This document shows, one piece after another, positions 34,111 to 41,662 of a stretch of 41,662 nt of DNA. The position numbers were made by a program, and so were the translations under genes. The stretch comes from Bog-752 sp963799395 (GTDB lineage Bacteria; Actinomycetota; Thermoleophilia; UBA2241): assembly GCA_963799395.1 (NCBI GenBank), contig CAWCWZ010000036.1, positions 1 to 41,662 of the forward strand, in the 5' to 3' direction. Under the pieces are notes generated by a model. The model ran no database searches. It saw only the letters and a program-made list of their open reading frames with translations, and had not been told where the DNA came from. The number at the start of each line of letters is the position of its first letter. Within the stretch, counting starts at the first letter, position 1.

Positions 34111-35087
34111 GCACTACTCCACCCATCGAAGACTTCGACGTGCACATGCCCGACGATCTCGACGTCGAGCACTGCTACCGCCACCCCGACCGCGAGACCG
34201 GCGTGCGCTGCGCCAACTGCGGCCGTCCGATCTGCCACGAGTGCATGGTCCCGGCGGCGGTCGGCTTTCGCTGCCCCGACTGCATGGCCGAGCAGCGGCG
34301 CGGCGGCGCGCGGCCCAACGTGGTCACCCGCCAGCAGACACGCAACAGGTGGCAGGGCAGCGCGATGATGGGGGGCAGCCGAGGACTCACGGTGACCAAG
34401 GTCTTGATCGCCATCAACGTGGCGGTGTTCCTGGTGGAGCTCGCGACCGGCGCGACGAGCGCCACCGTCGGCGGCACCGCGGAAATGGTGCGGCTCGGCG
34501 GCCTCGTGCCGGCGTACGTGATCCAGCAGCACGAGTACTGGCGCATGTCAGCGAGCATGTTCCTGCACGAGAGCTGGCTCCACATCGGCATCAACATGCT
34601 GGCGCTGTGGTTCCTCGGCGAGTACACCGAGGCGGTGCTCGGCCGTTTCAAGTTCCTCGTGCTCTACCTGGCCATCGGCCTGGCCGGCTCAGTGTTCGTT
34701 GTGCTGTTCGCCGCGCCGCTCACCCTCACGGTGGGCGCTTCCGGCGCGATCGCGGGGGCGTTCGGAGGGCTCATGGCCTACGCGTTCCTCAACCGTCACC
34801 GCGACTACGTGGCGCGGGCCATCTTCGGCCAGCTCGTGTTCTGGTTCTTCCTGAATCTCATCCTCAATCTCACGTCAAGCGGACTGTCGTGGCAGGGGCA
34901 CCTCGGCGGCTTCGTGAGCGGTATCGTGCTCATGGCCGGCTACACGATGTTCGGCCGCAAGAACCCGGTGGGGCGCTTCAGCGCCGGCGACGTGGCCGTC
35001 ACCGTCATCGTCCTCCTCGTCCTCGTCGTGCTCACGTTCTGGCGAGTGCAGACCGCGACCGTCGCGGCGCTCATCCCATGGTTGTAG
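34107..35087 (+). CDS. Rhomboid intramembrane protease with N-terminal B-box-type zinc finger
   Basis: A 326-aa membrane protein. Residues 20-60 form a cysteine/histidine finger (CYRHPDRETGVRCANCGRPI, then CHECMVPAAVGFRCPDC). From residue 90 there are six or more hydrophobic segments with rhomboid signatures: ASMFLHESWLHIGINMLALW, the nucleophile Ser in GASGAIAGAFGG, and the His in WQGHLGGFVSG. It should cleave transmembrane helices inside the membrane; the zinc finger probably sits in the cytosol and binds a partner. A final hydrophobic helix ends at the stop. Start overlaps the thioesterase stop. Confidence 0.93.
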   Translation: MSTTPPIEDFDVHMPDDLDVEHCYRHPDRETGVRCANCGRPICHECMVPAAVGFRCPDCMAEQRRGGARPNVVTRQQTRNRWQGSAMMGGSRGLTVTKVLIAINVAVFLVELATGATSATVGGTAEMVRLGGLVPAYVIQQHEYWRMSASMFLHESWLHIGINMLALWFLGEYTEAVLGRFKFLVLYLAIGLAGSVFVVLFAAPLTLTVGASGAIAGAFGGLMAYAFLNRHRDYVARAIFGQLVFWFFLNLILNLTSSGLSWQGHLGGFVSGIVLMAGYTMFGRKNPVGRFSAGDVAVTVIVLLVLVVLTFWRVQTATVAALIPWL

Positions 35088-35116
35088 CGCCGCCGTTTGT
35101 CGAGCGGCGCGCCATC

Positions 35117-36294
35117 ATGGTCCCGGGCAGCGAGATCGAGGGCCGGCTGGCCGCCTTTCAGGAGACGCTGCGAGCCGAGGGCATCGACGCCGCCGTGGTC
35201 GTCCAGAACGCCGACCTCTACTACCTGGCCGGCACGATCCAGCAATCGCACCTTCTGGTGCCGGCCGCCGGCGAGCCGGTGCTGTTCACCCGTAGGACGG
35301 TCGCACGCGCGCGCGAGGAGTCGCCGCTGCCGGTCGAGCCGCTGCCCAGCCTGCGGCGCCTCGGCGAGCTCATCGGCGAACGCTGCGGCGGGGCGCCCGC
35401 GGCTCGTCGGTCTCGAGCTCGACGTGCTGCCGGTCGGCCAGTTCCGGCGCTACGAGGCCCAGATGCCCGGAGCGCAGCTTCGTCGACATCGGACCGGCGC
35501 TCGTGCGCCAGCGGGCGGTCAAGTCGCCGTGGGAGGTGGCCCGCATCGCCGCCGCGGCGGCGATGGCCGACGAGGTCTTTGGGCGCATCCCGGGCCTGCT
35601 GCACGAAGGCCAGACCGAGGCCGCCTTCGCCGGTCTGGTCGAAGCCGAGGCGCGGGCTCTGGGCCACCAGGGCGTGATCCGCATGCGGGCCTTCAACGGC
35701 GAGATGTTCTACGGCCAGCTCCTCACCGGCGCGAGCGGCGCCGTGCCCTCGAGCCTCGACACGCCGCTGGCCGGCACCGGCCTGAGCCCGGCCATCGCCC
35801 AGGGCGTGAGCTTCAAGACGATCGGCCGCGGCGAGCCCGTCGTCTTCGACTTCGTGCCCGTGCTCGACGGCTACACGGCCGATTTCACCCGGATCTTCGC
35901 CCTCGGCGAGCTGCCCGAGCAGTTCACGCGGGCCTACGCGTGCGCGCGGCGGGCGCAGGCGGCGGCCGCCGCCTGCGCCCGCCGCGGCGTGGCCTGCCGG
36001 GCCGTCTACGAGGCGGCGCTCGCGGTCGCCAGGGACGACGGGCTCGAGGCCCATTTCATGGGCTACGGCCCGTCCCAGGTGCGCTTCGTCGGTCACGGCG
36101 TCGGCCTTGAGCTCGACGAGCTGCCGGTGCTCTCGCCCAACGATCTGCTCCTCGAACAGGGCATGGTGTTCGCTCTCGAGCCCAAGTTCGTCTTTCCCGG
36201 TCTCGGGGCGATCGGCATAGAGAACACCTGGACGGTGACCGCCGGCGCCGCCGAGCGTCTGACGCGGGCCCCCGAAGAGATCGTCGTCCTCTAG
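35117..36294 (+). CDS. M24B metallopeptidase, Xaa-Pro dipeptidase-like (two apparent frameshifts)
   Basis: About 392 aa. An N-terminal creatinase-like domain (RLAAFQETLRAEGIDAAVVV, ADLYYLAGTIQQSHLLVP) precedes a pita-bread domain (VKSPWEVARIAAAAAMADEV). Metal-site elements are VFDFVPVLDGYTADFTRIFA, FVGHGVGLELDELP and VFALEPKFVFPG; note Asp at both usual positions and His in VGHGVG. It removes N-terminal residues from X-Pro peptides or acts on related amides. The frame changes twice within 90 nt, near 35395 (before PRLVGLELDVLPV) and near 35482 (before SFVDIGPALVRQ). ATG 35117 is preferred; ATG 35078, overlapping the rhomboid end, is in the same frame. Confidence 0.82.
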
Positions 36295-36353
36295 GCCGCG
36301 TCGCCGGCGAGAGCGCTCACGAGCGGGCCACTTCTGCCGAAGAGGAGAGCACG

Positions 36354-37149
36354 ATGGAACAGCTCACCGACACCGTCTGGATCCACAGCATGGTCGCGCG
36401 CGGTTACTCGACGACCGCCGGCGTCGTGCTCGGCCACGACCGCATTTTCGTCTTCGACACCCTGGACAGCCCCCAGGCCATGGCGCCGGTCGCCCTGCTG
36501 CTCGACGGAGTGGCCGCCGGACGCAGAGTCACCGTCGTCAACTCGCACCACCACTGGGACCACGTGTACGGCAACGCCGCTTTCACCGGTCACGACATCG
36601 TGGCCCACCGCCTGTGCCCCCGGCTGATCGTCGCCCAGAGCCGCAGCGGCTCCGAGAGCGTCCCGCCCGAGCCCCCGGAGGGAGTGACGCTGCCCTCGAT
36701 CGGCTTCGGCGACCGGTTGCGCTACGAAGACCCGGTCGCCACCGTGCACCTGATCCACACCCCCGGACACACCGAGGACTCGATCATCCTCTACGTCGAA
36801 CAGGCGGAGGTGCTGCTCGGCGGCGACACCGTGGAGTGGCCCTTCCCCTCACTAGCCCTGCGCGACGGCGAGAGCGTCTATCTAAAGAGCCTGCGCCAGT
36901 TGACCCAGCTGCCGGTGCGGCGCGTGGTGCCGGCGCACGGGCCGGTCATGGGCAAGGAGCTCATCGACGCCAACGAGCGCTACGTCGAGGAGCTCTACGA
37001 AGCGGTCCGCGAGGCCAAGCGCAAGGGTGTCGATCGCGGCGACGTCGACCTGCCGGCCGCGGCGTTCCTGCCCGCCGGCGCCCGAGGTCGACGAGACCTA
37101 CCGCGCCCAGCACCGCGACAACATCGAGTGGGTCTACGACGAGGTCTGA
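36354..37149 (+). CDS. Metallo-beta-lactamase-fold hydrolase (apparent frameshift at the C-terminus)
   Basis: About 264 aa after correction. The fold's zinc motifs are clear: NSHHHWDHVYGN, the His in HTPGHTEDS, the Asp in LLGGDTVEWP and the late His in VPAHGPVMG. The helix ELIDANERYVEELYEAVREA follows. It is a cytoplasmic dizinc hydrolase of unknown substrate. Near 37080 the frame changes from AFLPAG to PEVDETYRAQHRDNIEWVYD, ending at TGA 37147-37149. ATG 36354 is preceded by AGAGGAGAGCACG. It lies directly before the Rrf2-NifU pair, though a promoter/operator separates them. Confidence 0.82.
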
Positions 37150-37181
37150 CGCGCCCGGCCGACCGCGCCAACGGCGCCAAC

Positions 37182-37206
37182 TGGACAAATAAGCCCTATT
37201 GGTCCA
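37182..37206. promoter_or_regulatory. Dyad-symmetric operator candidate upstream of the Rrf2 gene
   Basis: The arms TGGACAAATA (37182-37191) and TATTGGTCCA (37197-37206) are inverted repeats with one mismatch, around a 5-nt centre. The block is markedly AT-richer than its surroundings and ends 12 nt before the Rrf2 start, a typical place for autoregulation by an Rrf2/IscR-type dimer. Confidence 0.65.
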
Positions 37207-37218
37207 CAATAGCGATCG

Positions 37219-37671
37219 ATGAGGCTTTCGACACAAGCCGACTACGCCGTCCGCGCCGTCTACGAGCTCGCCCTGCGCGAGCCGGGGGCGGTCGTGCAGA
37301 CGCGCGACATCGCCGCCGCCCAGGGCCTGCCCGAAGGCTACCTCGCCAAGGTCATCCAGAGCCTGGTGCGGGCCGGCGTGCTGCACTCGTCGCGCGGCGC
37401 CGGCGGCGGCGTGTCGCTGGCGCGGCCGCGGGCCGAGGTGTCGGTGCGCGACGTCTTCGAGGCGGTCGACGGGCCGCTCGAGCTGCACCGCTGCGATGGT
37501 CACCCGCAACCGTGCGAGCCGGGGCCCTGCGGCACCCACAGTTTCTGGCAGCGCATCGAGGACGTGCTCACGGCCGAGCTCGAGCGCATGGATTTCGAGG
37601 CGCTGGCCACCTGCCGGCATGGCGCAGAGGCGGGCGATACGGCAGTCGCCACCACGCAAGCGGGGAGGTGA
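37219..37671 (+). CDS. Rrf2-family transcriptional regulator (IscR-like)
   Basis: A 150-aa Rrf2 protein. The winged helix runs through MRLSTQADYAVRAVYELAL, TRDIAAAQGLPEGYLAKVIQ and the wing HSSRGAGGGVSLARP. Three cysteines in RCDGHPQPCEPGPCGTHS (about residues 92-105) occupy the place of the Fe-S ligands of IscR, NsrR and RsrR, so it probably carries a [2Fe-2S] or [4Fe-4S] cluster and senses Fe-S status, NO or redox. It is followed 5 nt later by a NifU-like Fe-S scaffold gene, which supports an Fe-S homeostasis role, and preceded by a dyad operator. Confidence 0.92.
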   Translation: MRLSTQADYAVRAVYELALREPGAVVQTRDIAAAQGLPEGYLAKVIQSLVRAGVLHSSRGAGGGVSLARPRAEVSVRDVFEAVDGPLELHRCDGHPQPCEPGPCGTHSFWQRIEDVLTAELERMDFEALATCRHGAEAGDTAVATTQAGR

Positions 37672-37676
37672 ATCAC

Positions 37677-37904
37677 ATGAAGGAAGAGGTCGAGAAGGCA
37701 CTTGGCGACATCCGTCCGGCCCTGCAGGCCGACGGTGGCGACATCGAGCTGGTCGACGTCAGCGACGACGGCGTCGTGCAGGTGCGGCTCATGGGCCACT
37801 GTGCGGGCTGCCCCATGTCGCAGATGACGCTCACCCACGGCGTCGAGCGGCACCTCAAGAACGTCGTGCCGGGCGTCGAGCGCGTCGAGAACGTACTCGT
37901 GTAA
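37677..37904 (+). CDS. NifU C-terminal-domain Fe-S scaffold protein
   Basis: A 75-aa NifU-like (Nfu) domain: MKEEVEKALGDIRPALQADG, GGDIELVDVSDDGVVQVRLM and the cluster-binding CxxC in GHCAGCPMSQMTLTHGVE. It assembles or carries a [4Fe-4S] cluster for delivery to apoproteins, fitting the extreme Fe-S demand of the hydrogenase locus. ATG 37677 follows GGGGAGGTGAATCAC. Cotranscribed with the Rrf2 gene. Complete and of normal length for the single-domain form. Confidence 0.95.
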   Translation: MKEEVEKALGDIRPALQADGGDIELVDVSDDGVVQVRLMGHCAGCPMSQMTLTHGVERHLKNVVPGVERVENVLV

Positions 37905-37926
37905 GCGCGGACTCACCGCAAAGAGT

Positions 37927-37968
37927 CGGGCGGGGCCCGGGTGCGCAGGCGCACCCGGGCCCCGCCCG
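37927..37968. terminator. Long GC stem-loop between convergent operons
   Basis: Arms 37927-37946 and 37949-37968 are exact reverse complements (20 bp, 2-nt gap, so about 19 bp with a small loop). It lies 22 nt after the NifU stop and 41 nt beyond the CoA-transferase stop on the other strand, so it can serve both as a bidirectional terminator. Confidence 0.75.
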
Positions 37969-38009
37969 ACCTGTGCTTGTGTGCGGGCCGCGCGCGGGGC
38001 GCGCGGCCG

Positions 38010-38702
38010 TCAGGCCTTGTCGGCGACGGCCTCCTCGGCGCCGAAGGCGTCGAGCTTGACGTCGGCGGCCACCGTGTAGGCGAGCTCGGTGCAGGCGGCG
38101 ATGTCGGCGAGGGTGTAGCCGGCGGCCACCTCTTCGAGCACCCAGCCGCGGTCGGGGTAGCGGCGCAGCAGGGCCCGCTCGGTGATGATGACGTCGGCCT
38201 CTTTGGCCCCGGTCAGCGGGAACGTGCACTTCTTCATGAGCTTCGAGCTGCCGTCGCGGGCGCAGTGCTCGGTGACGATGTGGACGATCTTGGCCCCCGT
38301 GACCAGGTCCATGGCGCCGCCCATGCCGGCCAGCAGGCCGCCGGGCACGATCCAGTTGGCGATGTTGCCCTCTTCGTCGACCTGCAGCGTGCCCAGGAAG
38401 GTCGAGTCGACGTGGCCGCCGCGGATCATGGCGAACGAGGTGGCCGAGTCGAAGTAGCTGCCGCCCGGGATGAGCGTGATGGGCTGGTTGCCGGCGTTGG
38501 CGCGGTCGCGGTCCTCGCAGCCCGGCGCCGGCGCGGGGCCGACCCCGATGCCGCCGTTCTCGGTCTGGATGACGACGTCGACGCCCTCGGGCACGTAGTT
38601 GGCGATCAACGTGGGCAGGCCGATCCCGAGGTTGATGATCTGGCCGTCCTTGAGCTCGCGGCCGGCCCGCCGCGCGATGATCTTCTTGGCGTTGCCTGCC
38701 AT
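38010..38702 (-). CDS. 3-oxoacid CoA-transferase family, subunit B
   Basis: A 230-aa family I CoA-transferase beta subunit. It begins with IIARRAGRELKDGQIINLGI, has the catalytic Glu region TENGGIGVGPAP, then PITLIPGGSYFDSATSFAMI and GGHVDSTFLGTLQVDEEGNI, and the VPGGLLAGMGGAMDLVTGAK segment. It transfers CoA between carboxylates such as acetate, acetoacetate, butyrate or related acids. Substrate is not fixed by the motifs. ATG 38702 lies 1 nt before the stop of subunit A, so translation is coupled. Confidence 0.92.
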   Translation of the reverse strand: MAGNAKKIIARRAGRELKDGQIINLGIGLPTLIANYVPEGVDVVIQTENGGIGVGPAPAPGCEDRDRANAGNQPITLIPGGSYFDSATSFAMIRGGHVDSTFLGTLQVDEEGNIANWIVPGGLLAGMGGAMDLVTGAKIVHIVTEHCARDGSSKLMKKCTFPLTGAKEADVIITERALLRRYPDRGWVLEEVAAGYTLADIAACTELAYTVAADVKLDAFGAEEAVADKA

Positions 38703-38703
38703 G

Positions 38704-39414
38704 TCACCTGCCCCCCGCCGCGGCCTCGAGCGGCCTCTCGCGAACGGTGCAGTAGCTGATGTCGGCGCGCACCACGGCGTCGACGAAGATCCCTGAGGTG
38801 TGGATGGCCTCGGGGTCGAGCTCGCCCATCGTATAGAGGTTCTCGACCTCGGCGATGACGTAGTCGGCGCACATCGCCGCGGGCACGTTGAAGTTGCGCG
38901 ACGTGCCGCGGTAGATCAGATTGCCCCACGTATCGCCGCGGTGAGCGCGCACGATGGCCACGTCGCAGCGCACCGACGGCACCAGGATGTATGGCTTGCC
39001 GCCGAGCTCGACGATCTGCTTGCCTTCTTCGGCGAGGGTGCCGATGCCGGTCGGCGTGAGAAAGCCGCCCAGTCCGGCGCCGCCGCAGCGCAGCATCTCG
39101 GCGAGGGTGCCCTGGGGCGTGGCTTCGACCTCGATACGGCCCTCGTTCATGGCCTTGGCGATGTCGGGCGTCGTGCCGACGTGGCTGGCGAAGATCTTCT
39201 TGATCTTGCCCTGGTTGACGAGCTCGACCGTGCCGCGGTCGCGGTAGCCGGCGTCGTTCTCGTAGATGGTCAGGTCGCGCACGTCCATCGTCTTTAGGTA
39301 GTCGATGAGCGTGAGCGGGTCACCCTGGCCGATGAAGCCTCCGACGGCGATGCTCATGCCGCTCTTGACGTGAGCCATCGCCTCGTCGATAGGAACCACT
39401 TTGTTCTTGGGCAC
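38704..39414 (-). CDS. 3-oxoacid CoA-transferase family, subunit A
   Basis: A 236-aa alpha subunit: DEAMAHVKSGMSIAVGGFIG with the Gly-rich oxyanion/CoA loop GGFIGQGDP, HVGTTPDIAKAMNEG, PQGTLAEMLRCGGAGLGGFL and VRCDVAIVRAHRGDTWGNLI. It pairs with subunit B for CoA transfer in fermentative or beta-oxidation routes. GTG 39414 is chosen because GGAGGAGCGAGAAG precedes it; the longer upstream reading is Arg/Pro-rich. It diverges from the methylthioadenosine phosphorylase gene. Confidence 0.92.
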   Translation of the reverse strand: MPKNKVVPIDEAMAHVKSGMSIAVGGFIGQGDPLTLIDYLKTMDVRDLTIYENDAGYRDRGTVELVNQGKIKKIFASHVGTTPDIAKAMNEGRIEVEATPQGTLAEMLRCGGAGLGGFLTPTGIGTLAEEGKQIVELGGKPYILVPSVRCDVAIVRAHRGDTWGNLIYRGTSRNFNVPAAMCADYVIAEVENLYTMGELDPEAIHTSGIFVDAVVRADISYCTVRERPLEAAAGGR

Positions 39415-39604
39415 CTTCTCGCTCCTCCGTTTCCGGGGACGTGCGATTCGAGGCCGGCGGCGGACCGCGGGCGGGTGCATAAAAGGCTATCATCGAGAGC
39501 TCCGGTTGTCGCCTCGCCGGAGGCGGTCCGGCCGGCCGGCGAGCGCCGCCCGGCGAGCTGGCAACCGCTGCCCGGCGGGCCGGCGAGCGCCCTTCGGCGG
39601 CGTT

Positions 39605-39632
39605 TTGTCGGCCGCCCGGCACCCTGTATACT
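39605..39632 (+). promoter_or_regulatory. Candidate promoter of the methylthioadenosine phosphorylase gene
   Basis: TTGTCG (39605-39610) and TATACT (39627-39632) stand 16 nt apart on the + strand, 38 nt before the GTG start. The -10 is close to consensus and unusual in this GC-rich context. Confidence 0.5.
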
Positions 39633-39669
39633 CGCCGCTGGTTTGGCGGCAAGCAGCCGGAGGTCGTTC

Positions 39670-40537
39670 GTGAACGCGAGTGGGCAGGCGAAGGTCGGTG
39701 TCATCGGCGGGTCGGGGTTCTACGAGCTGCTCGACGATGCCCGCGAGGTGACGCTCGACACGCCGTTCGGCCCGCCGAGCGACTCGTATTTCGTGGGCGA
39801 CCTGGGCGGCGTGCCGACCGCCTTTCTGCCGCGGCACGCCCGCGGCCATCGCATCCTGCCCTCCGAGGTCAACTACCGCGCCAACATCTGGGGCATGAAG
39901 GCGCTCGGCGTCGAGCAGATCGTCTCGGCGAGCGCCGTCGGCAGCCTGCGCGAGGAGCTGAGGCCACTCGACATCGTCGTGCCCGACCAGCTTCTTCGAC
40001 CGCACCAAGGCGCGGCCCAGCACCTTCTTCGGCGAAGGCGTCGTGGTTCACATGGGCTTCGCCGACCCGTTCTGCCGGCACGTCTCGGCGGCCATCGCCA
40101 CGGCCGGCAACGCGGTGGGCGCCGTCGTCCACGAGGGCGGCACCTACGTCTGTATCGAAGGTCCCCAGTTCTCGACCCGGGCCGAATCGCGGGTCTACCG
40201 GCAGTGGGGCATGGATGTCATCGGCATGACCAATCTGCAAGAGGCCAAGCTGGCCCGCGAGGCCGAGATCTGCTACGCGACCATGGCTCTCGTCACCGAC
40301 TACGACGTCTGGTACGAAGGCGAGGAGGACGTCACCTTGGAACAGGTGCTGTCCAACGTGCGGCGCAACGTCGAAACGGCCCAGGCCATCGTGCGGCGGG
40401 TCGTGCCGGCGCTCGACCTGCAGGCCGACTGCTCGTGCCGTCACGCGGTCGAGACGGCCATCAACACGCCGGCCGAGCTCATTCCCCAGGCGACCAAGGA
40501 CAAGCTCGATCTGCTGATCGGCAAGTACGTGCGCTAG
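39670..40537 (+). CDS. mtnP: S-methyl-5'-thioadenosine phosphorylase (apparent frameshift)
   Basis: About 288 aa after correction, the usual MTAP length. Signatures: VGVIGGSGFYELLDDA, the phosphate/ribose site FLPRHARGHRILPSEVNYRA, SASAVGSLREE, CIEGPQFSTRAESRVYR, IGMTNLQEAKLAREAEICYA and VTDYDVWYEGEEDV. It phosphorolyses methylthioadenosine (or a related nucleoside) to adenine and methylthioribose-1-phosphate. That pathway also removes 5'-deoxyadenosine-type products in some bacteria, which would suit radical SAM enzymes such as HydG; this link is only an inference. Frame changes near 39990 (after VVPDQ, before FFDRTKARPSTF), consistent with one extra C. GTG 39670 follows CGGAGGTCGTTC. Confidence 0.92.
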
Positions 40538-40688
40538 TCCCTCGCGGGGGTCGCACGTCACGACACGAAGACTTTCGACAACGGAGGCACACCGCCGAGC
40601 GGCGAGGCGTCGCGCGGCGGACGGAGGATCCCTGCGCGGCGACGACTCAGGCGGCGGGGGAAACGAGAACTGAAAGGAGTCGTGCGAG

Positions 40689-41662
40689 GTGGGTTCATTC
40701 GTTTCGAACAATGCGGTGCTGATCGCCGTGATCTGCGGCGCGATCGCTGTGATCTACGGCGTGCTGTTGATCCGCTGGCTGCTGGCCCTGCCGGCCGGCG
40801 ACGCGAAGATGCAGGAGGTGGCAGGCGCCGTGCAGGAGGGCGCCAAGGCCTACCTCAGCCGCCAGTACCGCACCATCGCCATGGTCGGCGTGGTCGTCTT
40901 TCTGGTCCTGGGCATCGCGCTCGGCGCCAAGCAGGGCTGGGGCCTCGGCTGGGAGACGGCCGCCGGCTTCGTCGTCGGCGCCTGCCTGTCGGCGTCGGCC
41001 GGCTTCATCGGCATGATGGTCAGCGTGCGCGTCAACGTGCGCACCGCCGAAGCCGCCAAGAAGGGCCTTGGCCCGGCGCTCACGGTCGCCTTCCGCGGCG
41101 GTTCGGTGACCGGCCTGCTCGTCGTGGGCCTGGCGCTGCTCGGTGTCACCGTCTACTACTTCATCGGCAGCCACCTGTGGGGTGACCACGCGGTGCGGGC
41201 CATGATCGGCCTGGGCTTCGGCGGCAGTCTCATCTCGGTCTTCGCCCGGGTCGGCGGCGGCATCTACACCAAGGCCGCCGACGTCGGCGCCGATCTGGTC
41301 GGCAAGGTCGAGGCCGGCATCCCCGAAGACGACCCGCGCAACCCGGCCGTGATCGCCGACAACGTCGGCGACAACGTGGGCGACTGCGCCGGCATGGCCG
41401 CCGACCTGTTCGAGACCTACGCCGTGACCGCCGTGGCCGCCATGCTGCTGGCCTACCTGTTCTGGCCGCACGTCGGCTCTGCCGTGATCACCTTCCCGCT
41501 CGTGCTGGGCGGCGTCTCGATCATCGCGAGCGTCATCGGCACCTTCTTCGTGCGCCTCGGCGGCGGCGAGAACCCGAGCATCATGAACGCCCTCTACAAA
41601 GGCCTGAGTGTGGCGGCGGTCATCGCCATCATCGCCTTCTACCCGATCACCAACTGGATGCC
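40689..41662 (+). CDS. hppA: Membrane-bound ion-pumping pyrophosphatase (5' part, runs off the window)
   Basis: The frame is open from GTG 40689 to the window end, giving 324 codons of what is normally a protein of about 700 aa with 16 membrane segments. Several hydrophobic helices are separated by the family's signature: GGGIYTKAADVGADLVGKVE, then PEDDPRNPAVIADNVGDNVG and DCAGMAADLFETY, which form the pyrophosphate/Mg2+ site. It couples PPi hydrolysis to H+ or Na+ transport. The K+-dependence and ion-type residues lie beyond the window, so ion specificity cannot be read. AAAGGAG at 40677-40683 region precedes the GTG at good spacing. Confidence 0.95.
   Translation, partial: MGSFVSNNAVLIAVICGAIAVIYGVLLIRWLLALPAGDAKMQEVAGAVQEGAKAYLSRQYRTIAMVGVVVFLVLGIALGAKQGWGLGWETAAGFVVGACLSASAGFIGMMVSVRVNVRTAEAAKKGLGPALTVAFRGGSVTGLLVVGLALLGVTVYYFIGSHLWGDHAVRAMIGLGFGGSLISVFARVGGGIYTKAADVGADLVGKVEAGIPEDDPRNPAVIADNVGDNVGDCAGMAADLFETYAVTAVAAMLLAYLFWPHVGSAVITFPLVLGGVSIIASVIGTFFVRLGGGENPSIMNALYKGLSVAAVIAIIAFYPITNWM

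Overview
The window is GC-rich (high G+C at third codon positions throughout) and carries mainly genes for an anaerobic, hydrogen-metabolising bacterium: two NADH-linked [FeFe]-hydrogenase catalytic subunits, their flavin/NAD(P) and thioredoxin-like [2Fe-2S] partner subunits, the maturases HydG and HydF, an iron-only hydrogenase system regulator, and Rex. The GC content and gene style fit an anaerobic actinobacterial lineage, but that assignment is an inference; no rRNA or other phylogenetic marker is present.

Layout. 0.2-0.34 kb: an unusual tRNA-like element. 0.47-7.3 kb: ordinary accessory genes (cyclic-nucleotide-binding protein, secreted Ycf48-like propeller, tiny membrane peptide, DEAD-box helicase, SDR oxidoreductase, YfcE-like phosphodiesterase), with a 27-bp perfect inverted repeat and an 11/12-bp minisatellite between them. 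tRNA-Pro(CGG) at 7.35-7.42 kb. 7.45-17.6 kb (- strand): operon B, in transcription order receiver, NuoE-NuoF fusion, HydA1, GAF-histidine kinase, HydG, TM1266-family regulator, aspartase, HydF. 18.0-31.9 kb (- strand): operon A, in transcription order Rex-DRTGG fusion, HATPase/ferredoxin/H-domain-like fusion, DRTGG protein, PHP phosphoesterase, HATPase, NuoE, HndB-like protein, NuoF-GltD fusion, HydA2, receiver, sensory hydrogenase-histidine kinase, receiver-histidine kinase. 32.2-41.7 kb: aminotransferase, thioesterase-rhomboid-peptidase, metallo-beta-lactamase protein, Rrf2-NifU pair, CoA transferase pair (- strand), methylthioadenosine phosphorylase and the start of a membrane pyrophosphatase.

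How it works together. Operon A starts from a promoter (TTGACA-17-TACGCT) overlapped by a near-perfect Rex operator, so NADH/NAD+ ratio very likely controls it. A second, weaker Rex-like site lies upstream of operon B. Besides catalytic enzymes the locus encodes a dense sensory layer: two proteins with hydrogenase-like H-domains whose proton-relay cysteine is replaced, one joined to a histidine kinase and one to an RsbW/GHKL-type ATPase, plus two more kinases and two lone receivers, none with an output domain. This H-domain/kinase network, together with the Rex-DRTGG fusion, is the best candidate for a poorly described system.

Caution: at least 14 apparent single-base frameshifts interrupt otherwise well-conserved genes (helicase, hydF, aspA, hydG, hydA1, nuoEF, sensory hydrogenase, M24 peptidase, mtnP and others). 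The reading continues cleanly in another frame each time, which points to sequence or assembly indels rather than true gene decay. Coordinates below span the whole gene across such shifts. HydE is not found in the window.
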